From contig NZ_JAHZSS010000002.1 in NCBI RefSeq assembly GCF_019457915.1, forward strand, positions 62,001 to 126,000: 64,000 bases of DNA. The letters run 5' to 3'. Within the stretch, counting starts at the first letter, position 1, and each line of letters opens with the position of its first letter. The notes beneath the pieces are model-generated. The model saw nothing but the letters and a program-made list of their open reading frames with translations. It was not told where the DNA came from and ran no database searches. The position numbers and the translations under genes are program-made. The DNA comes from Neiella holothuriorum (GTDB taxonomy: Bacteria > Pseudomonadota > Gammaproteobacteria > Enterobacterales > Neiellaceae). Below are positions 37,814 to 46,501 of the stretch, one piece after another.

Positions 37814-39121
37814 TTGCAAAACAATAACGTTAAATCGCTTGATGAATTGTTTGAGGACTACGCCACCACGCCGGTGCCAGAGCACCAGACCATAGGCGGT
37901 GTGGGAATTGGCATGATCAACGGTGGCTTGGCGTTTGCTGTGCCAGGCTTGATCACCGGCCTTGAGCTGGGTACGGCGCTCGGTTTTGAGCAAAGCCTGT
38001 ATGCCTTTTTAGTGGGCGGGCTCTTGCTCTCGGTCTTAGGGTTTGTGACGGGGCTGGTTGGCATGCACAACCGGTTTGCCTCCTGCATGACCATGAAGTT
38101 TGTGTTCGGCCGCTATGGTTCTAACCTGATCAGTTTGTTGTTTGTGGTTGCCCTACTCGGCTGGTACGGCGTCAATATCGACTTGTTTAGTGACGTTAGT
38201 CAGCAGCTGAGTCTGCGGTTGTTTGATGCCTCTCCATCCATCATGACACTCGAAATCATTCTCGGTGTGGTCATCACCCTCACCACCATTTGGGGCTTCA
38301 AGTTGATTGAAAAGGTCGCCAACTTGTTTGTGCCTTTGTTGGCGCTGGTGGTGGTTTACATGCTGGTGCAAAGCCTCAATTTTCAGGCTGATGGCGCGGT
38401 AGCTGCCCCGGTGCAGCACTCTCTTGGTTTTGGGGAAGCCGTTTCGATCGTGGTGGGTAGTTTCATTGTTAGCGTGGTGCTGATGCCCGACTTCACGCGC
38501 TTTGCCAAAAATACCCGCGACACGGCTGTTGCATCGTTTCTGCCTTTTCTTGGCTTAAGTTCGTTTGTTTATATCGCGTCTGCGTTGGCCGGCTTGGCCG
38601 TAAGCGATAGTGATGTGTTAACTGTCATGCTCACGCTTGGTTTGGGTGGTGTGGCGTTCTTTTTATTGATTGTGTCGAGCTGGGTCACCAACGTGGTTAA
38701 CCTATACAGCGTTGGCCTTGGTTTAAACGCCATTAACACGCGTTTACGTGAATGGAAGATCATTGTGGTGGCTGGCGTGCTGGGTACCTTGTTTGCCTCG
38801 TTCAATCTGCTAGACCGATTTACCGACTTCCTATTTGGCTTATCGGTGGTGTTTACCCCTGTTGCCGCAATTTACGTGGTCGATTTCTTTGTGATCCGTA
38901 AGCAGCGACGCTACCAGCTAGACGAGTTACACCAAAGTCCAGCAATGAACTGGCCTGCGCTGATGGCGTGGGGGCTGGGAATTGGCGCCTCACTGCTATC
39001 GAATCAAGGGCACATTTGGCTGACGGGCATTGAAGCGTGTGATGCGCTGCTAGTTACTACACCTGCCTATTGGCTGTTGCGGCAGATCATGCCCTCACCG
39101 GCCTTTAAACACCCAACATAG
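37814..39121 (+). CDS. NCS1-family permease (cytosine/purine/hydantoin type)
   Basis: This inner-membrane transporter of about 435 residues has around 12 hydrophobic helices. The N-terminal VPEHQTIGGVGIGMINGGLAFAVP segment (in parts) and the helix with LLGWYGVNIDLF match the CodB/NCS1 family, which moves nucleobases, hydantoins and similar heterocycles with Na+ or H+. The start is uncertain: TTG 37814 has AGGA six bases upstream, and TTG 37808 is an alternative. It lies 49 bases after the receptor and 47 bases before the DUF917 gene, so the three genes are likely one transcript. Confidence 0.85.
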   Translation: MQNNNVKSLDELFEDYATTPVPEHQTIGGVGIGMINGGLAFAVPGLITGLELGTALGFEQSLYAFLVGGLLLSVLGFVTGLVGMHNRFASCMTMKFVFGRYGSNLISLLFVVALLGWYGVNIDLFSDVSQQLSLRLFDASPSIMTLEIILGVVITLTTIWGFKLIEKVANLFVPLLALVVVYMLVQSLNFQADGAVAAPVQHSLGFGEAVSIVVGSFIVSVVLMPDFTRFAKNTRDTAVASFLPFLGLSSFVYIASALAGLAVSDSDVLTVMLTLGLGGVAFFLLIVSSWVTNVVNLYSVGLGLNAINTRLREWKIIVVAGVLGTLFASFNLLDRFTDFLFGLSVVFTPVAAIYVVDFFVIRKQRRYQLDELHQSPAMNWPALMAWGLGIGASLLSNQGHIWLTGIEACDALLVTTPAYWLLRQIMPSPAFKHPT

Positions 39122-39168
39122 ATAAGCCTCGCTGCCGAATGGTGGCGAACGAGTAAAAGAGATAAGTC

Positions 39169-40305
39169 ATGAGAATATTAACGAAAGCTGACTTGACCGA
39201 CATTTTGTACGGCTGTGCCATTTTAGGCACTGGCGGCGGCGGTGAACTGGATGAGGGCTTTGACTACATCAACAAAGCCTTGGCGGCTGGCAAAACATTC
39301 AAATTGGTGTCGGTTGATGAAGTGCCTGCAGGCAGCATGATTTGTACGCCGTATATGCTGGGAGCGCTGTCGTCCATGAGCGATGAGCAAGAGCAGGCTT
39401 ACCGTCGCTTACCGCAAAGCGGTGAGCCAGCCATCATGACGGCTTACAAGCGATTACTGGATTACACCGGTGAGCAGTTTTACGGCACCATCTGTTGTGA
39501 ATTAGGAGGCTCGAATACGGCCATTTCGTTTTACGTGGCGGCGATGGCTGACGGGTACATCATTGATGCCGACCCAGCGGGCCGAGCCGTGCCAGAAATT
39601 ACGCACTCCACTTACTACTTTAATGGCCTACCTGCCGCGCCAGTGGTGACCGCCAATGAATTTGGCGAGTGTTTTGTGTTGGAAAATATCGTCGATGACC
39701 AGCGTGCTGAACAAGTAGTACGGGCGCTGTCGATGGTCAGCCGCAATGATATTGCTGCCATTGATCACGCCATGCCGATTGAGCAGGTAAAAGATGCAGT
39801 GATCAAGGGCTCCATCTCCATGGCGCTTGAGGTGGGGCAAGCTTACCGGTTAGCGCGCGAACAAGGGTTGGATGTGGCTACTCAAGTTGCGCAACATGGC
39901 GGTGGCTATGTGGCGTTTCGCGGCGAGGTTTGTAACTTTGAATTTGCCACCGAGGACGGTTTTACCATCGGGTCTATTGGCATTGCCGGTACCGATGATT
40001 TCGCGGGTAGTCGTTATCAAATTGAAGTAAAGAATGAGAATTTAGTGGCGCGACTGAACGGTGAAGTTGATGTCACCATTCCCGATCTGATTTGCTGCCT
40101 TGATGTTGATAGCGGTCAGCCGGTAACCAACCCCAATGTCACCATGGGCGCCAATCTCGCTATTGTGGTGCTGCCAGCTCCAAAAGAATTCACCACGGAA
40201 AAAGGCCTGCAGGCATTTGGGCCACGTTATGTTGGTCTGACGCAAGCGTATCAGCCAGCGGTAGCGCGCCACTTTCGTGTTTCCTCCCCGGTTACTAACG
40301 ACTAA
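39169..40305 (+). CDS. DUF917 family (S-methyl-thiohydantoin desulfurase-like) protein
   Basis: This 378-residue cytoplasmic protein has the family N-terminal segment LYGCAILGTGGGGELDEG and the later GGSNTAISFYVAAMADGY-like region (residues 105-125). The C-terminal part has VTIPDLICCLDVDSG. DUF917 proteins are related to hydantoinases and acetone carboxylase-type folds, and one branch is the desulfurase of thiohydantoin breakdown. No hydantoinase or carbamoylase gene is present in the window. With the NCS1 permease and TonB receptor it suggests import and first processing of a hydantoin-like heterocycle; the exact substrate is unknown. Confidence 0.82.
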   Translation: MRILTKADLTDILYGCAILGTGGGGELDEGFDYINKALAAGKTFKLVSVDEVPAGSMICTPYMLGALSSMSDEQEQAYRRLPQSGEPAIMTAYKRLLDYTGEQFYGTICCELGGSNTAISFYVAAMADGYIIDADPAGRAVPEITHSTYYFNGLPAAPVVTANEFGECFVLENIVDDQRAEQVVRALSMVSRNDIAAIDHAMPIEQVKDAVIKGSISMALEVGQAYRLAREQGLDVATQVAQHGGGYVAFRGEVCNFEFATEDGFTIGSIGIAGTDDFAGSRYQIEVKNENLVARLNGEVDVTIPDLICCLDVDSGQPVTNPNVTMGANLAIVVLPAPKEFTTEKGLQAFGPRYVGLTQAYQPAVARHFRVSSPVTND

Positions 40306-40426
40306 ATCGGTTAGCCACTCGGCATGATGGCGCTGCCTTAGGGCGCGCCGTGCTCATCAATGCCGCGGTGATGTTCGACTATAGTGATTATTTCTATTGG
40401 TCGTCATGCCGCTCAAGGAGGGGGTC

Positions 40427-41521
40427 ATGCCAAGCTTCAAGCAGCGCTTATGGATGCGTCAATCCGGCTTGGGCGAACTATCGTCCAAGTTAACTGCGTT
40501 GGAAGAGTGCTTAAACAAAACCGAATCGGCTAGCCCAGCCATCACCACGCCGCCTACTACTCCAAGTTGGAGCCAGAGTCATCGTTGGCGGTACGTTTTG
40601 CCGTGGCTTGCTTTTGCTGTGTTGGTACTGCTGTTGATTGTAGGATTGGTTGTTGTGGTCGATATATTGACTCGGCCTTCCCCGCCGGTGGCGATGCAGT
40701 TACCAACGACCGGCTACTTTACGGCGATTGCTTTGGCGGTGTTACTGTTTGTGGTTGCTCGCAACCGATCGCGCCGAGATGATGATATTCGCATTAAGCC
40801 CTCGACTTCGTCGTTGGCGACAAACGCTGTCACCGGAACAGACAAAGGCAAAAGCCGAGATTGGTTTGCCATGTCAACAACTGCGGTTGGCCTCATTATT
40901 GCGCTCTTCTCGCTGGCATCACCTTATATTTTGCGCTTCTATTTTGCGAATGACTTTGCGTCGTCTAGTACGCCCCATGTGGAGCTAGTATTAGAGGCGC
41001 CACATGAGACAAGCCAGCCACAAATCATTGTTCAAAACGGCGGCCAGTTTTATGATCCCAAAATTGAGATTGGGCCCTTTGATGTTGATTGTTTTCGGTT
41101 GGTCCCAGATCAATCAACAAGCGCTGCCGCCAACGATTTATGCCAACAAGCAACCTTGCAAAAGCTTCATAAGCAAACGTGCCAAGCAGCAACGTTATTG
41201 CAGCAGCACGGGGTAACAGAGGTCATTTTAATTGGCAGTCATGACAGCAAGCGCTATGCATCGAATAGCGTGTCGAAAAACATCCAGCTGGCATCTGACC
41301 GAGCATCGCAAGTTGCTAATTTACTGGCCAAGCCAAGTTTGAATCAGCATTGTGCACACCGCTTAACGCCCATCGCTGCTCGCGTGATTTTATCGGCACG
41401 GCCGAAAAGTATTGCAGGGCAAGATATCGTCGATAGAGGCGTCATGGTGATAGGCATTTTTCCTACTCAGCAGCGCAGCATTTCTCCTGAGCTAGGCTCC
41501 GAAGCGCGCAGAGAAACCTAG
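40427..41521 (+). CDS. Membrane protein with OmpA-like C-terminal region
   Basis: This 364-residue protein has hydrophobic helices at about residues 58-80, 92-108 and 157-178, with charged linkers between them. The C-terminal 180 residues are probably periplasmic. They contain VTEVILIGSHDSKRY and LASDRASQVANLLAKPS, a pattern resembling the OmpA/MotB peptidoglycan-binding motif (GYTD...LSxxRAxxV). Five cysteines occur in this part. ATG 40427 directly follows a strong AGGAGGGGG, better than the upstream TTG 40397. The role is unknown and it lies between the DUF917 operon and a convergent AraC gene. Confidence 0.65.
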   Translation: MPSFKQRLWMRQSGLGELSSKLTALEECLNKTESASPAITTPPTTPSWSQSHRWRYVLPWLAFAVLVLLLIVGLVVVVDILTRPSPPVAMQLPTTGYFTAIALAVLLFVVARNRSRRDDDIRIKPSTSSLATNAVTGTDKGKSRDWFAMSTTAVGLIIALFSLASPYILRFYFANDFASSSTPHVELVLEAPHETSQPQIIVQNGGQFYDPKIEIGPFDVDCFRLVPDQSTSAAANDLCQQATLQKLHKQTCQAATLLQQHGVTEVILIGSHDSKRYASNSVSKNIQLASDRASQVANLLAKPSLNQHCAHRLTPIAARVILSARPKSIAGQDIVDRGVMVIGIFPTQQRSISPELGSEARRET

Positions 41522-41556
41522 CTGCAGCGCTATCAACAGTGTGCCTGTGCCAGCCG

Positions 41557-42711
41557 TTATTGGCTGGCGTGTTGCTTGCGGTAAGCCGAAGGTGTCATGC
41601 CTTCGCTTTTTTTGAAAAAGGTGTAAAACACCGACTTACTGTTAAAGCCTACCTCGTAGAAGATATCCGTAATGGTTTTGCCTGGCTGCTCGATGAGCGC
41701 TTGCTTGGCATCCTCAATACGATAGCAATTAATAAATTCGTAGAAGTTCTTTTGAAAGTGATGATTCAGCGTCACCGACAGCACTTTGGGGCTGATTGCT
41801 AATGCCGCGGCTAGCGCATCAATGGTGATCTCTGAATCCAAATATGGCTTATGTTGGCGCATGTGCAGTTCAATGCGTTCAACGTGATCGGCTTTGTAAC
41901 TGCTGGATTCTTGCGGCTGGGGCTGACTTTTTAGTTGGACCTGCTCGACGAGCGGCAAGCGGGCAATGGTATAGGTCAACAGGGCCAGCAGCAGTAAAAA
42001 CGTTAAGTGATAAATAGTGACGCCAATATCGCTCAGCAAGGCAATTTCCATCGGCGTATACAAACCGATCACCTTAATACTGGCTAGCAAGGCGTCGCCA
42101 GCCATCACCACCACAAAGCCAATCACCAAGGTTCTTAGCCAAGTTAATGCAACGGTTGAAAGATCGGCTCGGCTTTCTTTTTGCTGATCATGGTAGTGAC
42201 CGATCAATCGTAAGCACGCAATCACATAGGCAACTCGCACCAGTTTGATGATCAGATCGGATGCAATGTAATGCCAGCTGGTGGTGAGGCTGTATTGACG
42301 AATAGCCAGTTGTTTACTGTCGGCGTTTTGCAAGTAATAAACCGCCAGCATGTATCCCGCGAAGAGTACCAGCGGTAGCAGGTGGCTCAGCTGGGCTTTG
42401 CTAATGCGGAAGTTCTGATACATGACGGTCTTGGCGAACAAATACAGCAGTGCCGCATCAACGCAATAGCCGAAGCTGCCAATAAAAAATAGATTGGGCG
42501 AGATATCGAGAATGGTGTAGCGAAACTGCTCACCGTAGTAAGTCAATTCGTGTAAGGCAATAAACGTGTGAGCGAGCAGAAAGCTGGCTAACAGTGGTGA
42601 ACTTGTGTGTTTTTGTTTTTGCGCAATGAGGAACAAGAATGCCAATAATGCACACAATAACGCGGTCATGGCGAGCGTCAGATCGTGCAAGTTAAATAGA
42701 ATTTTATTCAT
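41557..42711 (-). CDS. Membrane-bound AraC-family regulator
   Basis: This 384-residue protein has an N-terminal half with seven or so hydrophobic helices (residues about 10-255) and a C-terminal AraC DNA-binding domain (about 275-380). The domain shows IDALAAALAISPKVLSVTLN and the second HTH ITDIFYEVGFNSKSVFYTFFKK, the classic AraC signature. Such one-component membrane regulators sense an external or membrane signal directly. It is divergent from the hexuronate-type MFS gene, which it is likely to regulate. Confidence 0.9.
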   Translation of the reverse strand: MNKILFNLHDLTLAMTALLCALLAFLFLIAQKQKHTSSPLLASFLLAHTFIALHELTYYGEQFRYTILDISPNLFFIGSFGYCVDAALLYLFAKTVMYQNFRISKAQLSHLLPLVLFAGYMLAVYYLQNADSKQLAIRQYSLTTSWHYIASDLIIKLVRVAYVIACLRLIGHYHDQQKESRADLSTVALTWLRTLVIGFVVVMAGDALLASIKVIGLYTPMEIALLSDIGVTIYHLTFLLLLALLTYTIARLPLVEQVQLKSQPQPQESSSYKADHVERIELHMRQHKPYLDSEITIDALAAALAISPKVLSVTLNHHFQKNFYEFINCYRIEDAKQALIEQPGKTITDIFYEVGFNSKSVFYTFFKKSEGMTPSAYRKQHASQ

Positions 42712-43092
42712 GTAGTTGAATGCGGGTTTGGTGGCGCGTGTGGCTTATCATTATTGTGAGTGTTTGATGTTACTTGATGTTCAACATGCATTCCAAAAAT
42801 TAAAAACAAAGCGGGATCTTAAACGGTTCTAATCACGGCCCTTTCTACCAGTAATCTGACCAGTTTGAATTTCACCTCAGTGAGTCGATCTAAGCCCTTC
42901 TTCGAATCGTAAGCGATGTTGCGATACGCAACGTCCGTTCGCCCGTCACCTTTTGCTGCCAATGTGCAATCGAGTCTACAAAAAGCAGTGGTTGGCTTGC
43001 GGCTGGGAATCGGGTGTTCAGCTTGCATTCAAGTTTGGTTGGTTAAATTTAACCCAATTTGTAAACACGTTAACGAATGGTGAATTTGGTAA
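42712..43092. promoter_or_regulatory. Divergent intergenic region with a candidate operator
   Basis: This 381-base gap separates the membrane AraC gene from the MFS gene. It contains the perfect 14-base palindrome GGTTAAATTTAACC at 43041-43054, 38 bases before the MFS start, followed by GTAAACACGTTAACG at 43061-43075. Either could be an operator for the transporter. I see no convincing gene in the gap. Confidence 0.45.
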
Positions 43093-44403
43093 ATGAAGAA
43101 AATGAAAGGACTACGTTGGTGGGTCGTCAGTTTGGTTGCTATTGCGGCAGTCATTAACTACATCGACAGACAGACACTGGCGGTCTTATGGCCAACAATT
43201 GCAGCAGATATATACCCAGATAAAACAGTCGATGAGACCAACCAAATTTATGGTCTGATTAGCACTATTTTTATTCTGGCATACGCGTTCGGACAGGCGC
43301 TTTTCGGCAAAATTTTTGACTGGGTAGGTACCCGGATTGGTTTTGCGCTTTCCATTGGATTTTGGTCGTTAGCGACCATTTTGCATGCGTTTGCTCGTGG
43401 CGTGATGTCCTTCAGTATTCTTCGGATTATTCTCGGCGCTGCGGAGGCGGGCAACTGGCCCGGTGCGGCGAAAGGTAATGCCGAATGGTTCCCTGCTAAA
43501 CAGCGAGCGTTGGCGCAGGGTATCTTCAATGCTGGCGCCTCTCTCGGCGGCTTGGTGTCGATTCCTATCATTGGCTATTTAGCGCTGGTGATGAGTTGGC
43601 AAGCCATTTTTGTTGTGGTCGGTTTACTCGGCTTCTTATGGTTGGTGCCGTGGTTGGTGTTGGTAAAAGCGCCACCAGAAAAGCACCCTTGGATCACTGA
43701 CGAAGAGCGTGAGTTTATTTTGTCTGGGCAACGTCCAAGCGATAAGCCTGATGATGCATCCGACCAAGTGAAAGAAGAGCCTTATAACCCAAGCACCTGC
43801 AAACTGCTGCGTCGCAAAGAAAGCTGGGGCGTGATTATTGCTTCGGCAGCGATTGATCCGATTTGGTGGTTGTTCGTTGTTTGGATCCCCATTTACTTGA
43901 GCTCTAGCTTTGGCATGGATGTGGGTGAAATTGCGCGCTTAGGCTGGATTCCGTTTGTTGGTGCAATCGCAGGTGCGTTGTTCGGCGGCTTGCTGTCGCA
44001 AAGCTTAATGAAGCGCGAATGGAGCGTGAATGCGGTGCGCAAACTGGTGATTACTGGCGGTAGCCTGATTATGCTGGTCTGCTTGCTGGCGCTGTCTAAT
44101 CCGGCGTCGCCTATGGCTGCGGTGATTACCATGGCAGGGGTGCTGTTTGGATTCCAAATTGCGATTAGTAGTGTGCAAACCCTGCCGGCAGATTTGTTTG
44201 GTGGTAAAACAGTTGGGACCCTGGCGGGATTCGCGGGCATGGCGGCTAAATTCGCTGCTGCTGGCGTGACCTTCTTGATTCCAATTATTACTGCTGGCGG
44301 TAAGTTTTCTGCAGCGTTTGTGCTCGGTGCCGGCTTGGCGGTTACTGCCATGGCAGCGATTTGGATTCTGTGTCCTAAAATCGAACCGCTAAAACCCAAC
44401 TAG
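43093..44403 (+). CDS. MFS transporter of the hexuronate (ExuT/ACS) group
   Basis: This 436-residue inner-membrane transporter has 12 predicted helices. The N-terminal motif INYIDRQTLAVLWPTIAADI and RIILGAAEAGNWPGAAKGNAEWFP (in pieces) are characteristic of the anion:cation symporter group that includes ExuT and GudP. In alginate degraders this family imports the unsaturated uronate monomer DEH, which the PL17 enzyme would release. A terminator lies 28 bases after the stop. Its exact substrate cannot be read from sequence. Confidence 0.9.
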   Translation: MKKMKGLRWWVVSLVAIAAVINYIDRQTLAVLWPTIAADIYPDKTVDETNQIYGLISTIFILAYAFGQALFGKIFDWVGTRIGFALSIGFWSLATILHAFARGVMSFSILRIILGAAEAGNWPGAAKGNAEWFPAKQRALAQGIFNAGASLGGLVSIPIIGYLALVMSWQAIFVVVGLLGFLWLVPWLVLVKAPPEKHPWITDEEREFILSGQRPSDKPDDASDQVKEEPYNPSTCKLLRRKESWGVIIASAAIDPIWWLFVVWIPIYLSSSFGMDVGEIARLGWIPFVGAIAGALFGGLLSQSLMKREWSVNAVRKLVITGGSLIMLVCLLALSNPASPMAAVITMAGVLFGFQIAISSVQTLPADLFGGKTVGTLAGFAGMAAKFAAAGVTFLIPIITAGGKFSAAFVLGAGLAVTAMAAIWILCPKIEPLKPN

Positions 44404-44430
44404 CTTGGTATTGCAGTTGAGCTATTTAAG

Positions 44431-44461
44431 GCGTCGGAGCTAATCTCTGGCGCTTTTTTTA
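44431..44461 (+). terminator. Intrinsic terminator after the MFS gene
   Basis: GCGTCGGAG and CTCTGGCGC form a 9-bp stem with two G-U pairs and a 5-base loop, followed by a run of T. The rest of the gap to the GH30 gene (44462-44731) holds no gene and no LacI-type operator that I can see. Confidence 0.75.
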
Positions 44462-44731
44462 TGCCTGAAACGTAATCAATTGGCCGCAATGTAGGTGTAT
44501 TTAGACGTTGGTTTGTGTGGTTGTTAGCGATCGAGATCACGAACTCAGAGTTTGCTATTTAGCCCTGTACCCTGCGCCAGTAAAGGGTTGTTCGAGTTGG
44601 CGACGAGTAGTCGAACTCTATTTGGGGCAAGATTTGAGTGCCAGTCTTGGAATCAGACTACAGTAGATTCGGGCGTGGGCAGTATGTGCAGCAACCCACA
44701 TTGATAATGTCACCCAATCCGAGGACGAATC

Positions 44732-46435
44732 GTGATTACAGTTGCTCCCAAAAAACTTGTCGCTGCCGTATCTGCGACATTGGCCATAGGCTTCTTAACA
44801 GCTTGCAATCAAACCGCATCAGTTGCCGAAACCGATTATGGCATTAGTGCCACCAGCCAAATTATCGTGACCAACGAAGCTGGCGATGTACAAGCACTAC
44901 GCCCGAACGTGAGTTTCGATTTATCAGCAAAACAAGCAGCGGCTGTGATCACCATTGATCCTGCTGTTCGTAAGCAAACCATTGTTGGTATTGGCTCATC
45001 ATTCACTGAGTCATCAGCGTTTGTACTCGCCCACCTTGAACCAGATGTTCGAGCCGAGGTGATGCAAAATGTTTATGGCGCTGAAGGTGCAAACTTCTCG
45101 TTAACTCGAACGCCTATTGGCGCAACCGACTTCTCTGTGGAAGGCCAATGGTCTTACGCCGATGTTGAAGGTGATGTGACGCTAAAGCACTTCTCCATTG
45201 AGGAAGACAAAAACGGCTTCAGCAAAGCAAAATATCCGAATATCAAAGATGAAACCTTTGATGTGCTGCCGATGATTCAAGAAGCCCTTGCCATTAAAGC
45301 TAACCAAGATGAATCCGACTTACGGATTATTTCATCTGCTTGGAGTGCTCCGGCTTGGATGAAAGACATTGAGACGTTCTATATTCGTCCCACGCCAGAG
45401 AATGGTTATGAAGGCACTGGTGGTGAACTGAAGCCAGAATACGTTGGCACTTATGTCGACTACATCGTCAAATACCTCGACGCTTATAAAGCGGCAGGTG
45501 TTGATATCTGGGGACTAACGCCAGTCAATGAGCCGGCAGGTAACAGTGGTCAGTGGGAAAGCATGCACTTTACCCCTGAGACACAGCGTGACTTTATTAA
45601 AGATCACCTCGGTCCAACGCTCAAAGCAAGTGCGTACAAAGATATCAACGTGCTGATTTACGATCAGAACCGTGACCACCTAGAAGATTGGACCGACACC
45701 ATCTTGGGTGATGAAGAAACCGCGCAATATGTCTATGGAACGGCTGTTCATTGGTACAGCAGCACCTACAAAGTTTATGAAGATGCGTTGGAGCGAGTGG
45801 CTACCAAGTTCCCAGGCTACGGCATCATCAATACTGAAGCGACGATTGATGACCTCGGTAAACCAGCGCCAAACGGTGTGTCTGATCCAGAAAACTTCCA
45901 AGAAAGCGGCTGGTTCGCCAATGACGAATTTTGGTGGAATGCCACGGCCACAGACTGGGCTTATAGCGCTGAATGGGCGCCGAATGCGGAAGATCACCCA
46001 ATTTATACGCCAGTGCATCGTTATGCGCGCAACATTATTGTGAGCCTCGATCATTGGATGGAAGGCTGGGTCGATTGGAACATCGCCCTTGATCACAACG
46101 GTGGCCCAAACCATGTGGGTAACTTCTGTGGTGCGCCCATCATGATTGATACCAATACCGGCGAGATTTACTACACACCAGTATTCCACGTGTTGAGCCA
46201 ATTTAGCCGCACCATTCGCCCTGGCGACGTAGCGGTTCAAACCAGCATCGACCGCGGTGACTTGGGTGATGATTCGCTGCACACCAGTGCAACCTTATCG
46301 GAAGATAATGTGCTGACCGTACAACTGCTTAACACGACCAAGCAGTCAGTGGATTATGTTCTAGAGATTGGTGCACAAACCGCACAAATCACCATTGATG
46401 CCAATGCCGTTCAAACGGTTCGTGTTCAACTTTAA
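44732..46435 (+). CDS. GH30-family glycoside hydrolase lipoprotein
   Basis: This 567-residue enzyme is probably an outer-membrane or periplasmic lipoprotein (signal with lipobox LTAC). Family GH30 includes glucosylceramidases, xylanases and beta-1,6-glucanases. The catalytic acid/base is Glu267 in TPVNEPAGNS and the nucleophile is Glu369 in IINTEATID, on the (beta/alpha)8 barrel; a small beta-domain follows at the C-terminus. IGSSFTESSAFVLAHL is the family N-terminal motif. Marine GH30 enzymes that remove beta-1,6 branches from laminarin fit the GH16 and phosphorylase neighbours. It starts with GTG 44732 behind GAGGA. Confidence 0.9.
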   Translation: MITVAPKKLVAAVSATLAIGFLTACNQTASVAETDYGISATSQIIVTNEAGDVQALRPNVSFDLSAKQAAAVITIDPAVRKQTIVGIGSSFTESSAFVLAHLEPDVRAEVMQNVYGAEGANFSLTRTPIGATDFSVEGQWSYADVEGDVTLKHFSIEEDKNGFSKAKYPNIKDETFDVLPMIQEALAIKANQDESDLRIISSAWSAPAWMKDIETFYIRPTPENGYEGTGGELKPEYVGTYVDYIVKYLDAYKAAGVDIWGLTPVNEPAGNSGQWESMHFTPETQRDFIKDHLGPTLKASAYKDINVLIYDQNRDHLEDWTDTILGDEETAQYVYGTAVHWYSSTYKVYEDALERVATKFPGYGIINTEATIDDLGKPAPNGVSDPENFQESGWFANDEFWWNATATDWAYSAEWAPNAEDHPIYTPVHRYARNIIVSLDHWMEGWVDWNIALDHNGGPNHVGNFCGAPIMIDTNTGEIYYTPVFHVLSQFSRTIRPGDVAVQTSIDRGDLGDDSLHTSATLSEDNVLTVQLLNTTKQSVDYVLEIGAQTAQITIDANAVQTVRVQL

Positions 46436-46462
46436 TGTCTGTGTGATGTACTGCTAGATATT

Positions 46463-46493
46463 GCCCGGCTCCCCAACAGCCGGGCTTTTTTTT
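46463..46493 (+). terminator. Intrinsic terminator after the GH30 gene
   Basis: GCCCGGCT and AGCCGGGC form a perfect 8-bp GC-rich stem with a 7-base loop, followed by eight T residues. Confidence 0.92.
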
Positions 46494-46501
46494 GGGGGGC
46501 G

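Noticed and set aside
42819-43028. 69-codon minus-strand reading frame in the AraC/MFS gap
   Set aside because: No ribosome binding site, no recognisable family, and it fills a regulatory intergenic region.
43893-44399. 168-codon minus-strand frame inside the MFS gene
   Set aside because: It lies wholly inside the transporter with its conserved helices and is proline/alanine-rich as expected of a shadow frame.
44590-44616. GTTCGA/TCGAAC inverted repeat before GH30
   Set aside because: The arms are only six bases with a long spacer, and nothing else supports a function.
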